A DNA stretch of 64,000 nt from Hymenobacter edaphi (GCF_003258365.1 NZ_QHKM01000003.1:248001-312000), one strand, 5' to 3'. Counted from the first letter of the stretch, positions 36,370 through 45,395 are shown. Notes: a model not told the origin generated them from the sequence alone. A program made the numbers and translations.

Positions 36370-36738
36370 ATGGAGGTTTACCGCGAAATTCTGCCGGAGA
36401 GCTACTTGCTGATCCTGGCCGACGACGTCCCGCCGAGCTTTGAGCGCGAGCATGCGCTCGACTACGCCCTGCGCCGCGCCGCCCGCAGCGGCAAATCCAG
36501 TGTGTGGGTCGATTGCAGCCACCTGCATCACCTGCCGCCCGATGCGGCCGAACTGCTGGCCTACTACCACGACCGGCTGGCGCGGCACGGCATGAGCCTG
36601 GTGCTCTGCCACCTGACCGAGGACGTGCGCCTGGAGCTGCAGGCCCTGACGGCCGCCCCGCTCCCCGTGGTGTCGACGCTGCTCGACGCCGAGCGGTACT
36701 GCCACGGCCCCGCCTCGTTCCGGCGCTTCGCCTCCTGA
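36370..36738 (+). CDS. STAS-domain protein without the phosphorylatable Ser
   Basis: A 122-aa protein. Its pattern of strands and helices follows anti-anti-sigma (STAS) proteins: SYLLILADDVPPSFEREHALDYALRRAARSG, VWVDCSHLHHLPPDAAELLAYYHDRLARHGMSLVLCHLTEDVRLELQAL. In SpoIIAA-type proteins the loop after D-S/C is D-S-S-G with the switch Ser; here it reads HHLPPDA, so phosphorylation control is probably lost. No kinase (RsbW/SpoIIAB) or STAS-binding sigma gene is adjacent. It may be a structural or ligand-binding STAS. Similarity is by layout, so moderate certainty. Confidence 0.75.
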   Translation: MEVYREILPESYLLILADDVPPSFEREHALDYALRRAARSGKSSVWVDCSHLHHLPPDAAELLAYYHDRLARHGMSLVLCHLTEDVRLELQALTAAPLPVVSTLLDAERYCHGPASFRRFAS

Positions 36739-36909
36739 GCCAAGGCCCCGGCCGCTGCTCAGCAAAGGGCATCAGGGACTGCGGCCGCGCCCCGGGCGCA
36801 GCGGCTGCTCGGGGAATGTGGTGTTTTTTCGGCGGGCGTTGGTTACGTTCGGGCGCGGTTGCGTTTAAGGCTGGGCTTTGGGCCCGGCCCGCGCCGCCCG
36901 CCTCCGCTT

Positions 36910-39057
36910 ATGCGCCGACACGAACGCACCTTCCAATACTTTTTTTTCGGACAAGATTTCGCCGACGGCTTGCGCGTCACGCTCGGCATTCTGCTGCCCA
37001 CCTTGCTGCTGGCCCAGCTTGGGCAGTTCGAGCTGGGCCTGACCGTGTCGCTGGGGGCGGTGTGCGCCAGCCTGACGGACATTCCCGGGCCAGTGATTCA
37101 CAAGCGCAACGGGCTCTGGATCTGCACGGCGCTGATTTTTGTGGTGGCCCTGCTCACCGGCGTGGCCCGCCTGAACGTGTGGGTGCTGGGCGGCGAAATC
37201 CTGCTGCTCAGCTTTGCCCTGACCATGCTGCTGGTCTACGGCGCCCGGGCCGGGGCCATCGGCTCGGCCGGGCTGCTGATCATGATTCTGACCATGGACC
37301 GCGCCATGACCCTGCCCGAGCTGGCCGGCTACGCGGGGCTGGTGCTGCTGGGCGGGGTGTGGTACACGCTGCTGTGCCTGCTGTTTTTTCGCATCCGGCC
37401 CTACCGGCCGGCGCAGCGGGCTCTGGGGGAGTGCATTCACGCCATTGCCGAGTATTTGCGCCTCAAGGCCGAATTCTACGACCCTGAAACCAGCCTCGAC
37501 CGCGACTACCGCCAGCTGGTGCAGCAGCAGGTGGCGGTGAGCGAAAAGCAGGACGCGGCCCGCGAGCTGCTGTTCAAGTCGCGCATGATCGTGCGCGAAA
37601 CCACCGGCACCGGCCGCCGCCTGGTACTGACCTTCGTGGATGCAGTGGACCTCTACGAGCAGATTACGGCCACCTACTACGACTACGCCGCCCTGCGCCA
37701 GCGCTTCAACCACACCGGCGTGCTGGCCGACGTGGCCCGGCTGATTCGGGTGATGGCCGTGGAGCTGGACCACATCGGGCTGGCCATTCAGGCCAACCGC
37801 GCCCCCGCCGTGCCCCACGACCGGCTGCCCGAGCTGGAGCAGCTCAAGGCCCGCATCGACCGCATCGGGGAAGAGGAGCCGGGCTCCAACCTGGTGCTGC
37901 GCAAGATCCTAGTGCAGCTGCGCAACCTGCACCAGCGCCTGGCCGACATCAGCCGCGAAACCGACCCGACCTACCGCGCCCCCGCCCCCAACGGCGCCGC
38001 CGAAGCCGACTACAGCCGCTTCGTGTCGCACCAGTCCCTGAGCCCCGAGCTGCTGCTGGGCAACCTGACCATGTCGTCGGCCACGTTTCGGCACGCCTTG
38101 CGGGTGAGCGTGGCGGCCATCATCGGCTTCGCGGTGGCGCGGCTGCTGGTGAGCGGGCACCACAGCTACTGGATTGTGATGACCACGGTGTATATGCTCA
38201 AGCCAGGCTTCAGCCTGACCAAGGAGCGCAACATTCAGCGCGTGACGGGCACCCTGGTGGGCGGCCTGATCGGGGTGGCCGTCATCTGGCTGGTGCCCAA
38301 CGAGCTGGCGCAGTTCGGCTTCCTGCTGCTGTTTATGATAACGGCCTACAGCTTCCAGCGCCTGAACTACGTGGTGATGGTCACGTTTCTGACGCCCTTT
38401 CTGGTCATCATGTTTCACTTCCTGGGTGTGCGTTACGTGGCCGTCATCGAGGAGCGCGTTATCGACACGGTTATCGGCTGCGCCATTGCCCTGACTACCG
38501 GCTACGTGCTGTTTCCGCGCTGGGAATCGGAGCAGCTGACCACTTACATGCGCGACGCGCTGCAGGCCAACCGCTACTACCTGCACCGCCTGGGCGAGTG
38601 CCTGGGCGGCGGCACGCTCAGCACCACCGACTACAAGCTGGCCCGCAAGGATGTGTACATCAGCTCGGCCAACCTGGCGGCGGCGTTTCAGCGCATGCTC
38701 TCCGAGCCCAAAAGCAAACAGCGCCACGAGGCCGAAGTGCACCAGTTCGTGGTGCTGAACCTGATTTTGTCGTCGAACATTGCCACGCTGGCCGCCGCGG
38801 CGCGCGGCGGCAGTCTGCCCGCCCGGCCCGCCGAGGCGCTGAAACCGGTGCGGCAGGCGCTGATGCTGCTCACGGAAAGCCTGCGCAAGCTGGGCCCCGC
38901 CGACGTGCCGGAGCTGGCACCGCTGCCCGCCGCCCCGCCGCCGCCCGCCACCAAGCCCGCCCCGGCCGGGGAGGAGCGGCTGTTGCAGGAGCAGCTGGAG
39001 TTTGTGCAGAAAGTCAGCAGCGACCTGCGCAAGGTGACGGACGTAGTGGCCGCGTAG
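36910..39057 (+). CDS. FUSC family membrane transporter (YccS-like)
   Basis: A 715-aa protein from ATG 36910. It has two blocks of about six membrane spans: roughly residues 20-165 (LRVTLGILLPTLLLAQLG, GLWICTALIFVVALLTG, LLLSFALTMLLVYGARAG) and 395-540 (LRVSVAAIIGFAVARLLVSG, YWIVMTTVYMLKPGFSLTKERNIQRVTGTLVGGLIGVAVIW). A cytosolic helical part lies between them. The KPGFSLTKERNIQRVTGTLVGG segment is the fusaric-acid-resistance/YccS signature. It probably exports aromatic acids or other lipophilic anions. The C-terminal tail (560-715) is soluble and helical. Convergent with the next gene, with only 8 bp between the stops. Confidence 0.9.
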   Translation: MRRHERTFQYFFFGQDFADGLRVTLGILLPTLLLAQLGQFELGLTVSLGAVCASLTDIPGPVIHKRNGLWICTALIFVVALLTGVARLNVWVLGGEILLLSFALTMLLVYGARAGAIGSAGLLIMILTMDRAMTLPELAGYAGLVLLGGVWYTLLCLLFFRIRPYRPAQRALGECIHAIAEYLRLKAEFYDPETSLDRDYRQLVQQQVAVSEKQDAARELLFKSRMIVRETTGTGRRLVLTFVDAVDLYEQITATYYDYAALRQRFNHTGVLADVARLIRVMAVELDHIGLAIQANRAPAVPHDRLPELEQLKARIDRIGEEEPGSNLVLRKILVQLRNLHQRLADISRETDPTYRAPAPNGAAEADYSRFVSHQSLSPELLLGNLTMSSATFRHALRVSVAAIIGFAVARLLVSGHHSYWIVMTTVYMLKPGFSLTKERNIQRVTGTLVGGLIGVAVIWLVPNELAQFGFLLLFMITAYSFQRLNYVVMVTFLTPFLVIMFHFLGVRYVAVIEERVIDTVIGCAIALTTGYVLFPRWESEQLTTYMRDALQANRYYLHRLGECLGGGTLSTTDYKLARKDVYISSANLAAAFQRMLSEPKSKQRHEAEVHQFVVLNLILSSNIATLAAAARGGSLPARPAEALKPVRQALMLLTESLRKLGPADVPELAPLPAAPPPPATKPAPAGEERLLQEQLEFVQKVSSDLRKVTDVVAA

Positions 39058-39065
39058 GCGCCGCC

Positions 39066-40283
39066 TTACTCGTAATACTGGTACTGGTAGCGGTAAAACG
39101 CCGGTTTGTCGGCGCTGCTGCGGGTGGTTTCGCCGGCCGGCAGCCCATCGGGCTGGTAAGACAGCACCAAGTACCGGGGCTCCCAGAGGTAGCGCGTGCC
39201 AAGCAGCCGACGCTGCTGCCCGATGAGCTGGTCCTGGTTGTTGTAGGTGTTGGTGGTGACGGTGCGAATGGACGCCTGCCCGAAGGCTGCGCTACGCGCC
39301 CCAGGGCTGGCGGTCAGGGGCTGACGGACGTTGGTTGACACCAGCGTCGTGTAAGCCGGCGTCGGCACAAAGTCCCAGGTAGTTATCAGCTGGTGCTCGG
39401 CCAGGCGCTGCCGGGCGTCGTAGCGAAACAGGGCGGTGGGCCGGAAGCTGGCCGGCGAGCGGTGCAGCAGCGCGGGCAGCTGCCCAAACGGTACCTGCCC
39501 GGCCCGCTGCCGAGCCGCCCGCAGAGCCCGGACCACATCCACCGCGCCGGTTTCCTGCGTTTGCCCGTCGCGCCGCAGCTCATACTGCAGCTGCGTGCTC
39601 CGGTGGCGCCCCTTTGGGGTGTAGCTGCTCACCAGCGTCAGCACCGTGTCGGCGCTCAGGGCAAAGCGCCAGGTGCGGCGGAAGCCGGTTTGGGGAAAAT
39701 GATAGCGCCCTACCGTCAGAAACCAGAACCGGGCTTCCGTCAGCAGCGTGTCGCCGAGGGCGCGGCGCTGCAGCTCGCACACCGTGGTGCGGCGGCCGCT
39801 GGGCTGCAGCACCTCGCAGCGGCCCCGGCCGAGGGCCGGGTTGTAGCTGTAGATGGTGGTGAAGGAGCGGCCCGGCACCGGGTGAATCACCATGGAGGTG
39901 CAATGACCCGCATCGTCGTAGCTCCACTGGCGGCGCTCCTGCCAGCCCCCGCCGGTGCGGCACAGCAGGGTGCGGCGGCCGTACGCGTCGATTTCCTGGT
40001 ATTCCACGGTGTCGCGCACGGCGCCTTCGTCGTCGAGGCGCACCTTCAGTACTGCGCGCACCCGCTGTCGGGCGTACAGCTGCCGCGTGGCCGGGTCGGG
40101 TTCCGGGAGCAGGGGCGCGGTGGGGTCGTCCAGCGCGGGGGGCGGGGGCGGGGGCGGGGGCGGGGCCTGAGCCGGAATCGGGCCGGCGGCGGCGGCCGCC
40201 GAGGGGCTGCGCTGCCCTGCGGCCGGCAAGGCCAGCAGCAGGCTGCCTGCCAGCAGCCGCGTAGGTAGTGAGGTACGAAACAC
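39066..40283 (-). CDS. Exported hypothetical protein with Pro-rich segment
   Basis: A 405-aa protein if the GTG at 40283 is the start; this places a signal peptide right at the N-terminus (VFRTSLPTRLLAGSLLLALPAAGQ). The frame is open to 40355 but has no ATG. After a low-complexity stretch with nine consecutive Pro (encoded by a GGGGGC tandem at 40136-40169), the mature part has short beta-type units with YD/RHS-like spelling, e.g. EYQEIDAYGRRTLLC and QWSYDDAGHCTSM. The tail reads FYRYQYQYYE. It is probably periplasmic or surface-exposed; no family name is certain. Confidence 0.7.
   Translation of the reverse strand: MFRTSLPTRLLAGSLLLALPAAGQRSPSAAAAAGPIPAQAPPPPPPPPPALDDPTAPLLPEPDPATRQLYARQRVRAVLKVRLDDEGAVRDTVEYQEIDAYGRRTLLCRTGGGWQERRQWSYDDAGHCTSMVIHPVPGRSFTTIYSYNPALGRGRCEVLQPSGRRTTVCELQRRALGDTLLTEARFWFLTVGRYHFPQTGFRRTWRFALSADTVLTLVSSYTPKGRHRSTQLQYELRRDGQTQETGAVDVVRALRAARQRAGQVPFGQLPALLHRSPASFRPTALFRYDARQRLAEHQLITTWDFVPTPAYTTLVSTNVRQPLTASPGARSAAFGQASIRTVTTNTYNNQDQLIGQQRRLLGTRYLWEPRYLVLSYQPDGLPAGETTRSSADKPAFYRYQYQYYE
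40136..40169. repeat. Short tandem GGGGGC repeat inside a gene
   Basis: About five 6-bp units on the plus strand encode the poly-Pro run of the minus-strand gene. Such tracts change length easily, but in units of 6 they keep the frame. Confidence 0.7.
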
Positions 40284-40437
40284 AGGAGGCAGATATATAG
40301 CCCTTAAACATACCGCCGCCGCGGCCGAAATAAAAGGTCGGCCGCCGGAATACACGCGGCGTCGGGAGGCGCCGCCCAGCCGCCTGCTGAAGCGGCCGAA
40401 AACGCGGCCCGGGCTGCGCCAAGCAGGCGCCCGTGCA

Positions 40438-40478
40438 CGAAAAAGCCCGGCACCGCTGGGCGGCGCCGGGCTTTTTCG
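40438..40478. terminator. Hairpin terminator of the S9 peptidase gene
   Basis: A 14-bp stem CGAAAAAGCCCGGC/GCCGGGCTTTTTCG with a 13-nt loop; T runs on both strands. Confidence 0.9.
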
Positions 40479-40499
40479 TAGGGGCTCTACAAGCCGGGC

Positions 40500-42554
40500 T
40501 TACTTGGCCGCCGGGCCGCCGGGTTTCAGCGTGCGGCCCAGCCAGTCGAAGAACACGCGGTTCCAGAGCACCGAGTTCTGGGGTTTCTGGATCCAGTGGC
40601 CCTCGTTGGGGAAATAGAGGAAGCGGCTCGGAATGCCGCGCAGCTGCGCCGCCCCGAAGGCTTCCATGCCCTGACCCTCCGGCACGCGAAAGTCCTTGCC
40701 GCCGTGGATAACCAGAATGGGCGTATCCCACTGGCCCACGAAGTTGGCCGGGCTGAACTCCTGGTAGCTCTTGGGTGCGGTTTTGTCCCAGGGCGCGCCC
40801 TTAAACTCGTAGTTGGCGAAGAACATTTCCTCCGTCGTGGGGTACCAGCTCGTCAGGTCGTAGAGGCCCGCGTGGGCAATAAAGGTCTTGAAGCGGGCCT
40901 GGTGGTGGCCCGCCAGGTAGTACACCGAAAAGCCGCCGTACGAGGCCCCCACGCAGCCGCGGCGGTCCTTGTCCACGTAGGGCTCCTCACTTACCTTGTC
41001 GATGGCGGAGAGGTAGTCGCGGATGGGCTGCCCGCCCCAGTCGCCGCTGATCTGGTCGTTCCACTCGCGCCCGAAGCCCGGCAGGCCGCGGCGGTTGGGA
41101 GCCACCACGATGTAGCCCTGCGCGGCCATCAGAGCGAAGTTCCAGCGGTACGAAAAGGCCTGGGTGATGGGGCTCTGCGGGCCGCCCTGGCAGTACAGCA
41201 GCGTGGGGTACTTCTTGGCCGGGTCGAAATCGGGCGGGTAGATGACGTACACCTGCATCTGCTTGCCGTCGGTGGTCGTCACGCGGCGGTTTTCCACCTT
41301 GCCGGTTTTCACCTGGCCCAGCACGTCCTGGTTGAGCTGCGTCAGCGGGGTTTCCTGGCCATTCCTGAGGCTGACGCGCACCACTTCGGCCGGGCTCTGC
41401 ATGGTCGTGCGGTTGCAGATGGCCACGTCGGGGCCGGCCAGCTCGAAGCTGTTGTAGTTCTGCAGGCCTTTGGTCAGCTGCTTGATCTTGCCGCCCTTGC
41501 TCGGGACGGCAAACAGCTGCTCGGTGCCCTCCACCACGGCCGCGAAGTAGATGGTTTTGCCGTCGGCCGCCCAGCGCACGTTGGCCGCGCTCAGCTCCGA
41601 GCCCTTGGTAATGTCCTCGTGCCGGCCGGTCTTCAGGTCGTGCACGACGATGGCGTTGCGGTCGGCCTCGAAGCCCGGCGTGGCCATGCTCAGCCAGGCC
41701 ACCCGCCCGCCGTCGGGCGAAAACACGGGCTCGATGTCGTAGCCTTCCAGGCCCTGCGAGAGGTTCTGCGTTTTCCCGTCGCGCACCGAGTACAGGTAGA
41801 TGTCGGCGTTGGTGCTGGCGGCCTCGGCCCGGCCGGAGAGCTTGCGCGAGGTGTAGGCCAGCCAGTAGCCGTCGGGCGAAAAAGCCAGCTGCTCGGAGCC
41901 GGCCAGGGGCCGCACCGGCGCGTCGAAGGCTTCGCCGGCCAGCACGTCCTTGCCGTAGCCGGTCGGGCGGCCGTCGTCGCCCACGGGCTGGAAAAACACG
42001 TGCGAGGCCTTGTCGTCTTCCCACTGCGTCCAGTGGCGGTAAAACAGGTCGTCGTAGAGCTTGGCGTCGGCCTTGGGCAGGTCGGGGTAGAGGTCCGGCA
42101 GGCCCTGGCGCACCTTCACATCCTGGGTGTAGAGGATGAACTTGCCCGAGCCGGCGTACTTCAGGTTCGAGAGGCTTTCGTCGGTGAACTCACTGAGTTT
42201 CTGCCGGCCTGCGCCGTCGGCATTCATGGCGTAGAGCTGCGGCCCCTGGCCTTCGTCGGCCAGGAAGGTCAGCCGGCCGTCGGGGCGCCAGTTCAGGGTG
42301 TTTTCGCTGTAGGGCGTGCTGGTGAGCTGCTTCACCGTGCCGCCGGCCACCGGCACCGTATAGATGTCGGTGTTGCCGCGGTTGGCGCCCAGGTCGTAGC
42401 GCGTGACGGTAAAAGCCACGGTTTTGCGGTCGGGCGACACCTGCAGCTCGCCCAGGCGGCCGAGCTTCCAGAGCAGCTCCGGCGTGAGCGTCTGCTGGGC
42501 CGAGGCGGAGAGCGTAGCGCCGGCCAGCACGGCCAGCAGCAACGGTTTTTTCAT
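40500..42554 (-). CDS. S9 family peptidase (acylaminoacyl/dipeptidyl peptidase-like), exported
   Basis: A 684-aa protein from ATG 42554 with signal peptide MKKPLLLAVLAGATLSASA. The N-terminal half (about 30-390) is a PD40-type beta-propeller with repeated SPDG/RPDG units (LAFSPDGYWLAYTSRKLSG, PVFSPDGGRVAWLSM). The C-terminal alpha/beta-hydrolase has Ser538 (GCVGASYGGFS), Asp621 (HGGKDFRVPE) and His653 (NEGHWIQKP), a complete triad. Members cut short peptides from the N-terminus (tri- or dipeptidyl release) in the periplasm and feed amino-acid use. Length is standard. It diverges from the small exported protein at 42651. Confidence 0.94.
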   Translation of the reverse strand: MKKPLLLAVLAGATLSASAQQTLTPELLWKLGRLGELQVSPDRKTVAFTVTRYDLGANRGNTDIYTVPVAGGTVKQLTSTPYSENTLNWRPDGRLTFLADEGQGPQLYAMNADGAGRQKLSEFTDESLSNLKYAGSGKFILYTQDVKVRQGLPDLYPDLPKADAKLYDDLFYRHWTQWEDDKASHVFFQPVGDDGRPTGYGKDVLAGEAFDAPVRPLAGSEQLAFSPDGYWLAYTSRKLSGRAEAASTNADIYLYSVRDGKTQNLSQGLEGYDIEPVFSPDGGRVAWLSMATPGFEADRNAIVVHDLKTGRHEDITKGSELSAANVRWAADGKTIYFAAVVEGTEQLFAVPSKGGKIKQLTKGLQNYNSFELAGPDVAICNRTTMQSPAEVVRVSLRNGQETPLTQLNQDVLGQVKTGKVENRRVTTTDGKQMQVYVIYPPDFDPAKKYPTLLYCQGGPQSPITQAFSYRWNFALMAAQGYIVVAPNRRGLPGFGREWNDQISGDWGGQPIRDYLSAIDKVSEEPYVDKDRRGCVGASYGGFSVYYLAGHHQARFKTFIAHAGLYDLTSWYPTTEEMFFANYEFKGAPWDKTAPKSYQEFSPANFVGQWDTPILVIHGGKDFRVPEGQGMEAFGAAQLRGIPSRFLYFPNEGHWIQKPQNSVLWNRVFFDWLGRTLKPGGPAAK

Positions 42555-42635
42555 GGGGGAAAGGCGGGGAATGTGAAGCCCCGAAGGTAGGCAGCCCCGC
42601 GGGCTTTTGAGCCGGCGGGTCGGCGCATTTTGGGG

Positions 42636-42643
42636 TACCTTTG
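42636..42643 (+). promoter_or_regulatory. -7 box TACCTTTG
   Basis: An exact TAnnTTTG match 7 nt before the ATG at 42651. No good -33 TTTG at 19-21 nt. The transcript would have an extremely short leader. Confidence 0.4.
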
Positions 42644-42650
42644 CCGGAGC

Positions 42651-43067
42651 ATGACGGCAAACTCCCGGCAGATGAAGCTTTTGCAGCGCCCGGCCCCCAG
42701 CGGGCGGGGCGCCCGCGGCCCCGCGCGCCAATTGGTACTGCTGCTGGCGCTGCTGCTCAGCGGCCTGCTGCGGCCCGAGCGGCCCTTGGCCGCTGCCACC
42801 GCCGTTGTGGCCCGCCAAACCGACGAGGCCCTGGCCGCCTGCGCCCGGCACGCGGTGCTGGCGGCCCTGCTCCCGGGCGCCGAGGTGGCCGCGCCGCAGC
42901 CACCGCCCGAGCCGCTGCCATTGCCGTCCGCCCTGCTTCTTCCAGCGCTACTCCAGCTGCCGGACTTCCTGCCCAGCCCGGCTCTGCCCGCCGCTACCCG
43001 GCCGGGCCTGCGTGCGCACCTCGGCGCTACCGCCCGCCTGACATCGGAAGTCCCGAACGGGCCGTAG
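42651..43067 (+). CDS. Small exported or membrane protein, hypothetical
   Basis: A 138-aa protein from ATG 42651 (MTANSRQMK); Met-8 is an alternative start. A hydrophobic stretch (QLVLLLALLLSGLLRPERPLAA) could be a signal peptide or anchor. The rest is Ala/Leu/Pro-rich (PQPPPEPLPLPSALLLPALLQLPDF) with no recognisable domain. Codon use is like the neighbours, and the TACCTTTG box just upstream supports expression. Low complexity leaves doubt that it is translated. Confidence 0.45.
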   Translation: MTANSRQMKLLQRPAPSGRGARGPARQLVLLLALLLSGLLRPERPLAAATAVVARQTDEALAACARHAVLAALLPGAEVAAPQPPPEPLPLPSALLLPALLQLPDFLPSPALPAATRPGLRAHLGATARLTSEVPNGP

Positions 43068-43248
43068 TAAGGCCGTACAGTCGAGCTTCGTCCCGGCTGT
43101 TTACTTCGTTCGTTCACGGGCACACCCCGGGCGGCTGTCGGCTGACGGCTGTCCGGCGGCAACGGCCCGTGCTTTTTCCCTTCCGAGTCCTGCGGTGGCC
43201 CGTCGGCTGACGAGCTACCGCCTTTGCGGCGTGTCCGCCACCCTTCCC

Positions 43249-44136
43249 ATGCCCACTACCGTTGCCCCACCCGCGTCGTCGCTGGCCGATACGCTCAAAA
43301 ATACCGCCCTCGTCGTTCTGGGCATTCTTTCCGCTGCCTTCGGGCTGAAGGGCTTTCTGCTCGGCAGCCACTTCATCGACGGCGGCGTCACCGGCGTGTC
43401 CATGCTGCTGGCCCAGGTGCTGGGCCTGCCGCTGGCCGCCCTGCTGCTGGTCATCAACCTGCCCTTCGTCATCCTGGGCTACCGGCAGATCGGTCGCCTG
43501 TTCGCCCTGAAAAGCGCCCTGGCCATTGCCGGCCTGTCGGTGGCGCTGGCGGTACTCCCCATCCCCGACATCACCCCCGACAAGCTGCTGACGGCCGTGT
43601 TCGGCGGCTTGTTCATCGGCGCCGGCATCGGCCTGGCCATGCGCGGTGGCGCCGTGCTCGACGGCACCGAAATAGCCGCCCTGCTCATCACCAAGCACAG
43701 CCCGCTGGTTAAAGTCAGCGACGTGATTCTGATTCTGAACGTGTTCATCTTCACCGCCGCCGCGTTTTTTCTGGGCAAGGAGCCGGCGCTGTACTCCATC
43801 CTGACCTACGTGGCGGCTTCCAAGTCGCTGGATTTTCTGCTCAACGGCCTGGAGCAGTACACCGGCGTCACCATCGTGTCGGATCTGAGCGAGGAAATCC
43901 GCGAGGCCATTACCGAGAAGCTGGGCCGCGGCGTGACCATCTACCAGGGCAAGCGCGGCTACGGCAAGCGCGGCGACCGAAACGTGGACCGCGACATCGT
44001 CTTCACCGTCGTCACCCGCCTGGAGCTGCCGCAGCTGCGCACCGAAGTCCGCCGCATCGACCCCGCAGCCTTCCTCATCCAGCAAACCGTCGACGACGCG
44101 GAGGGCGGCATGGTGAAGAAACGGCCGCTGCACTAA
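43249..44136 (+). CDS. YitT family membrane protein (DUF161 + DUF2179)
   Basis: A 295-aa protein from ATG 43249 (MPTTVAPP). Five or six membrane spans begin with ALVVLGILSAAFGLKGFLLGSHFIDGGVTGVSMLLAQ; the HFIDGGVTGVSM and AMRGGAVLDGTEIAALLI motifs are the YitT signature. The last 80 residues are a cytoplasmic DUF2179 domain (EKLGRGVTIYQGKRGYGKRGDRNVDRDIVFTVVTRLELPQL). These proteins are widespread and the transported substrate is not established. It is closed by a hairpin terminator. An upstream Met in the same frame (43195) seems too early. Confidence 0.92.
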   Translation: MPTTVAPPASSLADTLKNTALVVLGILSAAFGLKGFLLGSHFIDGGVTGVSMLLAQVLGLPLAALLLVINLPFVILGYRQIGRLFALKSALAIAGLSVALAVLPIPDITPDKLLTAVFGGLFIGAGIGLAMRGGAVLDGTEIAALLITKHSPLVKVSDVILILNVFIFTAAAFFLGKEPALYSILTYVAASKSLDFLLNGLEQYTGVTIVSDLSEEIREAITEKLGRGVTIYQGKRGYGKRGDRNVDRDIVFTVVTRLELPQLRTEVRRIDPAAFLIQQTVDDAEGGMVKKRPLH

Positions 44137-44154
44137 GAGGCGGGATAATAATTG

Positions 44155-44195
44155 GAGCGTCATGCTGAGCCCCGCCAAGCATGACGCTCTTTTTG
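44155..44195 (+). terminator. Hairpin terminator after the YitT gene
   Basis: Stem GAGCGTCATGCT/AGCATGACGCTC with an 11-nt loop followed by TTTTTTG. Confidence 0.85.
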
Positions 44196-44271
44196 TTTAG
44201 TATCTGCACATTCCTAGCCAGCTACCAGCTTTACTTTTGACTTCCCGGCGCCGTGCCCGGCGCTTCGCATC

Positions 44272-45177
44272 ATGCCCGATTTCCGCCTCCGCGTTTTCCA
44301 GGCCGTGGCCCAGCACCTGAGCTTCACCAAGGCGGCCCAGGAGCTGTGCATCACCCAGCCGGCCGTCACCAAGCACATCCGCGAGCTGGAGCGCAGCTAC
44401 GAGCAGCGCCTCTTCGAGCGGCGCGGCAACCGCGTGAGCCTCACCGAAGCCGGCCAATTGCTGCTGCGTTACGCCGGGCAGGTACACGAGCTGCACCACC
44501 AGCTGGCCGAGCAGCTGCACACCCTGCACGACACCACCGCCGGCCGCCTGCGCCTCGGAGCCAGCTCCACCCTGGCCCAGTACGTGGTGCCGCCCATTCT
44601 GCCCGGCTTCCAGGCCCGCTACCCCCGCGTCGAGCTGACCTTGCTCATCGGCAACTCCGAGCAGGTGGCCGAAGCCCTGCTGCGCGGCGAAATCGACCTG
44701 GGCCTGGTGGAAGGCCAGGTGAAAAACCGCGACCTGCACTACGAATTCCTGCTCGACGATGAGCTGGTGGCCGTGCGCCGCGGCACCGGCGCGGCCCTGG
44801 CCCCGCAGCCGCTAGCCGAGGTGCTCCGGCACCCGCTGGTGCTGCGCGAGCGGGGTTCCGGCACGCTGGAAGTGCTGGAGCTGGCCCTGCGCGACCGGGG
44901 CATCCGCCTGGCCCAGTGCCGCGTGGCCATCTACCTCGACAACACCGAGGGCATCAAGTCCTACCTCGAAGCCGCGCCCGAGTGCGTGGGCTTCGTGTCG
45001 GTGCGCGGGCTGAAAAAGGAGCTGGCCAGCGGCGAGCTGGCGGTGGTGCCCATCGAGGAGCTGCGGCTGACGCGCCATTTCGAGGCCGTGTGGCTGCAGG
45101 GGCAGCCCCTGCTGCGGGCCGCCGAGCAGTTTCTGCGCTACGCCCACCAGCAGTTCGGAACTACGGATAAGGCATGA
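44272..45177 (+). CDS. LysR-family regulator, YeiE-like
   Basis: A 301-aa protein. The N-terminal winged helix-turn-helix is FRLRVFQAVAQHLSFTKAAQELCITQPAVTKHIRELERSYEQRLFER, and the C-terminal type 2 periplasmic-binding fold is seen in GRLRLGASSTLAQYVVPPILPGFQARYPRVELTLLIGNSEQV. The GNSEQVAEALLRGEIDLGLVEG segment matches CysB-like/YeiE members. It lies 246 bp upstream of a YeiH-type exporter on the same strand. The same neighbours (yeiE and yeiH) occur in enterobacteria, supporting control of that exporter. A TACTTTTG box at 44232-44239 lies 32 bp before the ATG. Confidence 0.92.
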   Translation: MPDFRLRVFQAVAQHLSFTKAAQELCITQPAVTKHIRELERSYEQRLFERRGNRVSLTEAGQLLLRYAGQVHELHHQLAEQLHTLHDTTAGRLRLGASSTLAQYVVPPILPGFQARYPRVELTLLIGNSEQVAEALLRGEIDLGLVEGQVKNRDLHYEFLLDDELVAVRRGTGAALAPQPLAEVLRHPLVLRERGSGTLEVLELALRDRGIRLAQCRVAIYLDNTEGIKSYLEAAPECVGFVSVRGLKKELASGELAVVPIEELRLTRHFEAVWLQGQPLLRAAEQFLRYAHQQFGTTDKA

Positions 45178-45260
45178 TGGTCAGCTGGCTGGCGCAGAAT
45201 GCCTACGTCCGGCACCAAGTTCGGGCCCACGGATAACGCGTGATGCTGAAACGGCTGGCT
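45152..45260 (+). repeat. Imperfect direct repeat covering the end of the LysR gene
   Basis: The last about 25 bases of the LysR gene plus following DNA (45152-45192: AGTTCGGAACTACGGATAAG and on) recur 67 bp later (45219-45260: AGTTCGGGCCCACGGATAAC and on). The second copy still carries an in-frame-like TGA. It looks like a decayed tandem duplication of the gene's 3' end. Confidence 0.6.
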
Positions 45261-45387
45261 ATGATGTCAGCGGCAGCGGGTGTATTTGGCATAATCGGCT
45301 GCCCGGGGCGCGTCATTTATCGGTAGTCTATAACCAGAAGTAATTGCTGATAAATATTATTGATAACCTGTTGGGGAGGGAAGGTCG

Positions 45388-45395
45388 TAATTTTG
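45388..45395 (+). promoter_or_regulatory. -7 box TAATTTTG upstream of the YeiH gene
   Basis: An exact TAnnTTTG match 28 bp before the GTG start at 45424. The -33 TTG candidates (45360-45362 or 45371-45373) are off the ideal spacing. Confidence 0.45.

Noticed and set aside
42600-42640. A full TTG/TAnnTTTG promoter before 42651
   Set aside because: The TTG at 42607 is 26 nt from the -7 box, outside the usual 19-21 spacing; only the -7 box is kept.
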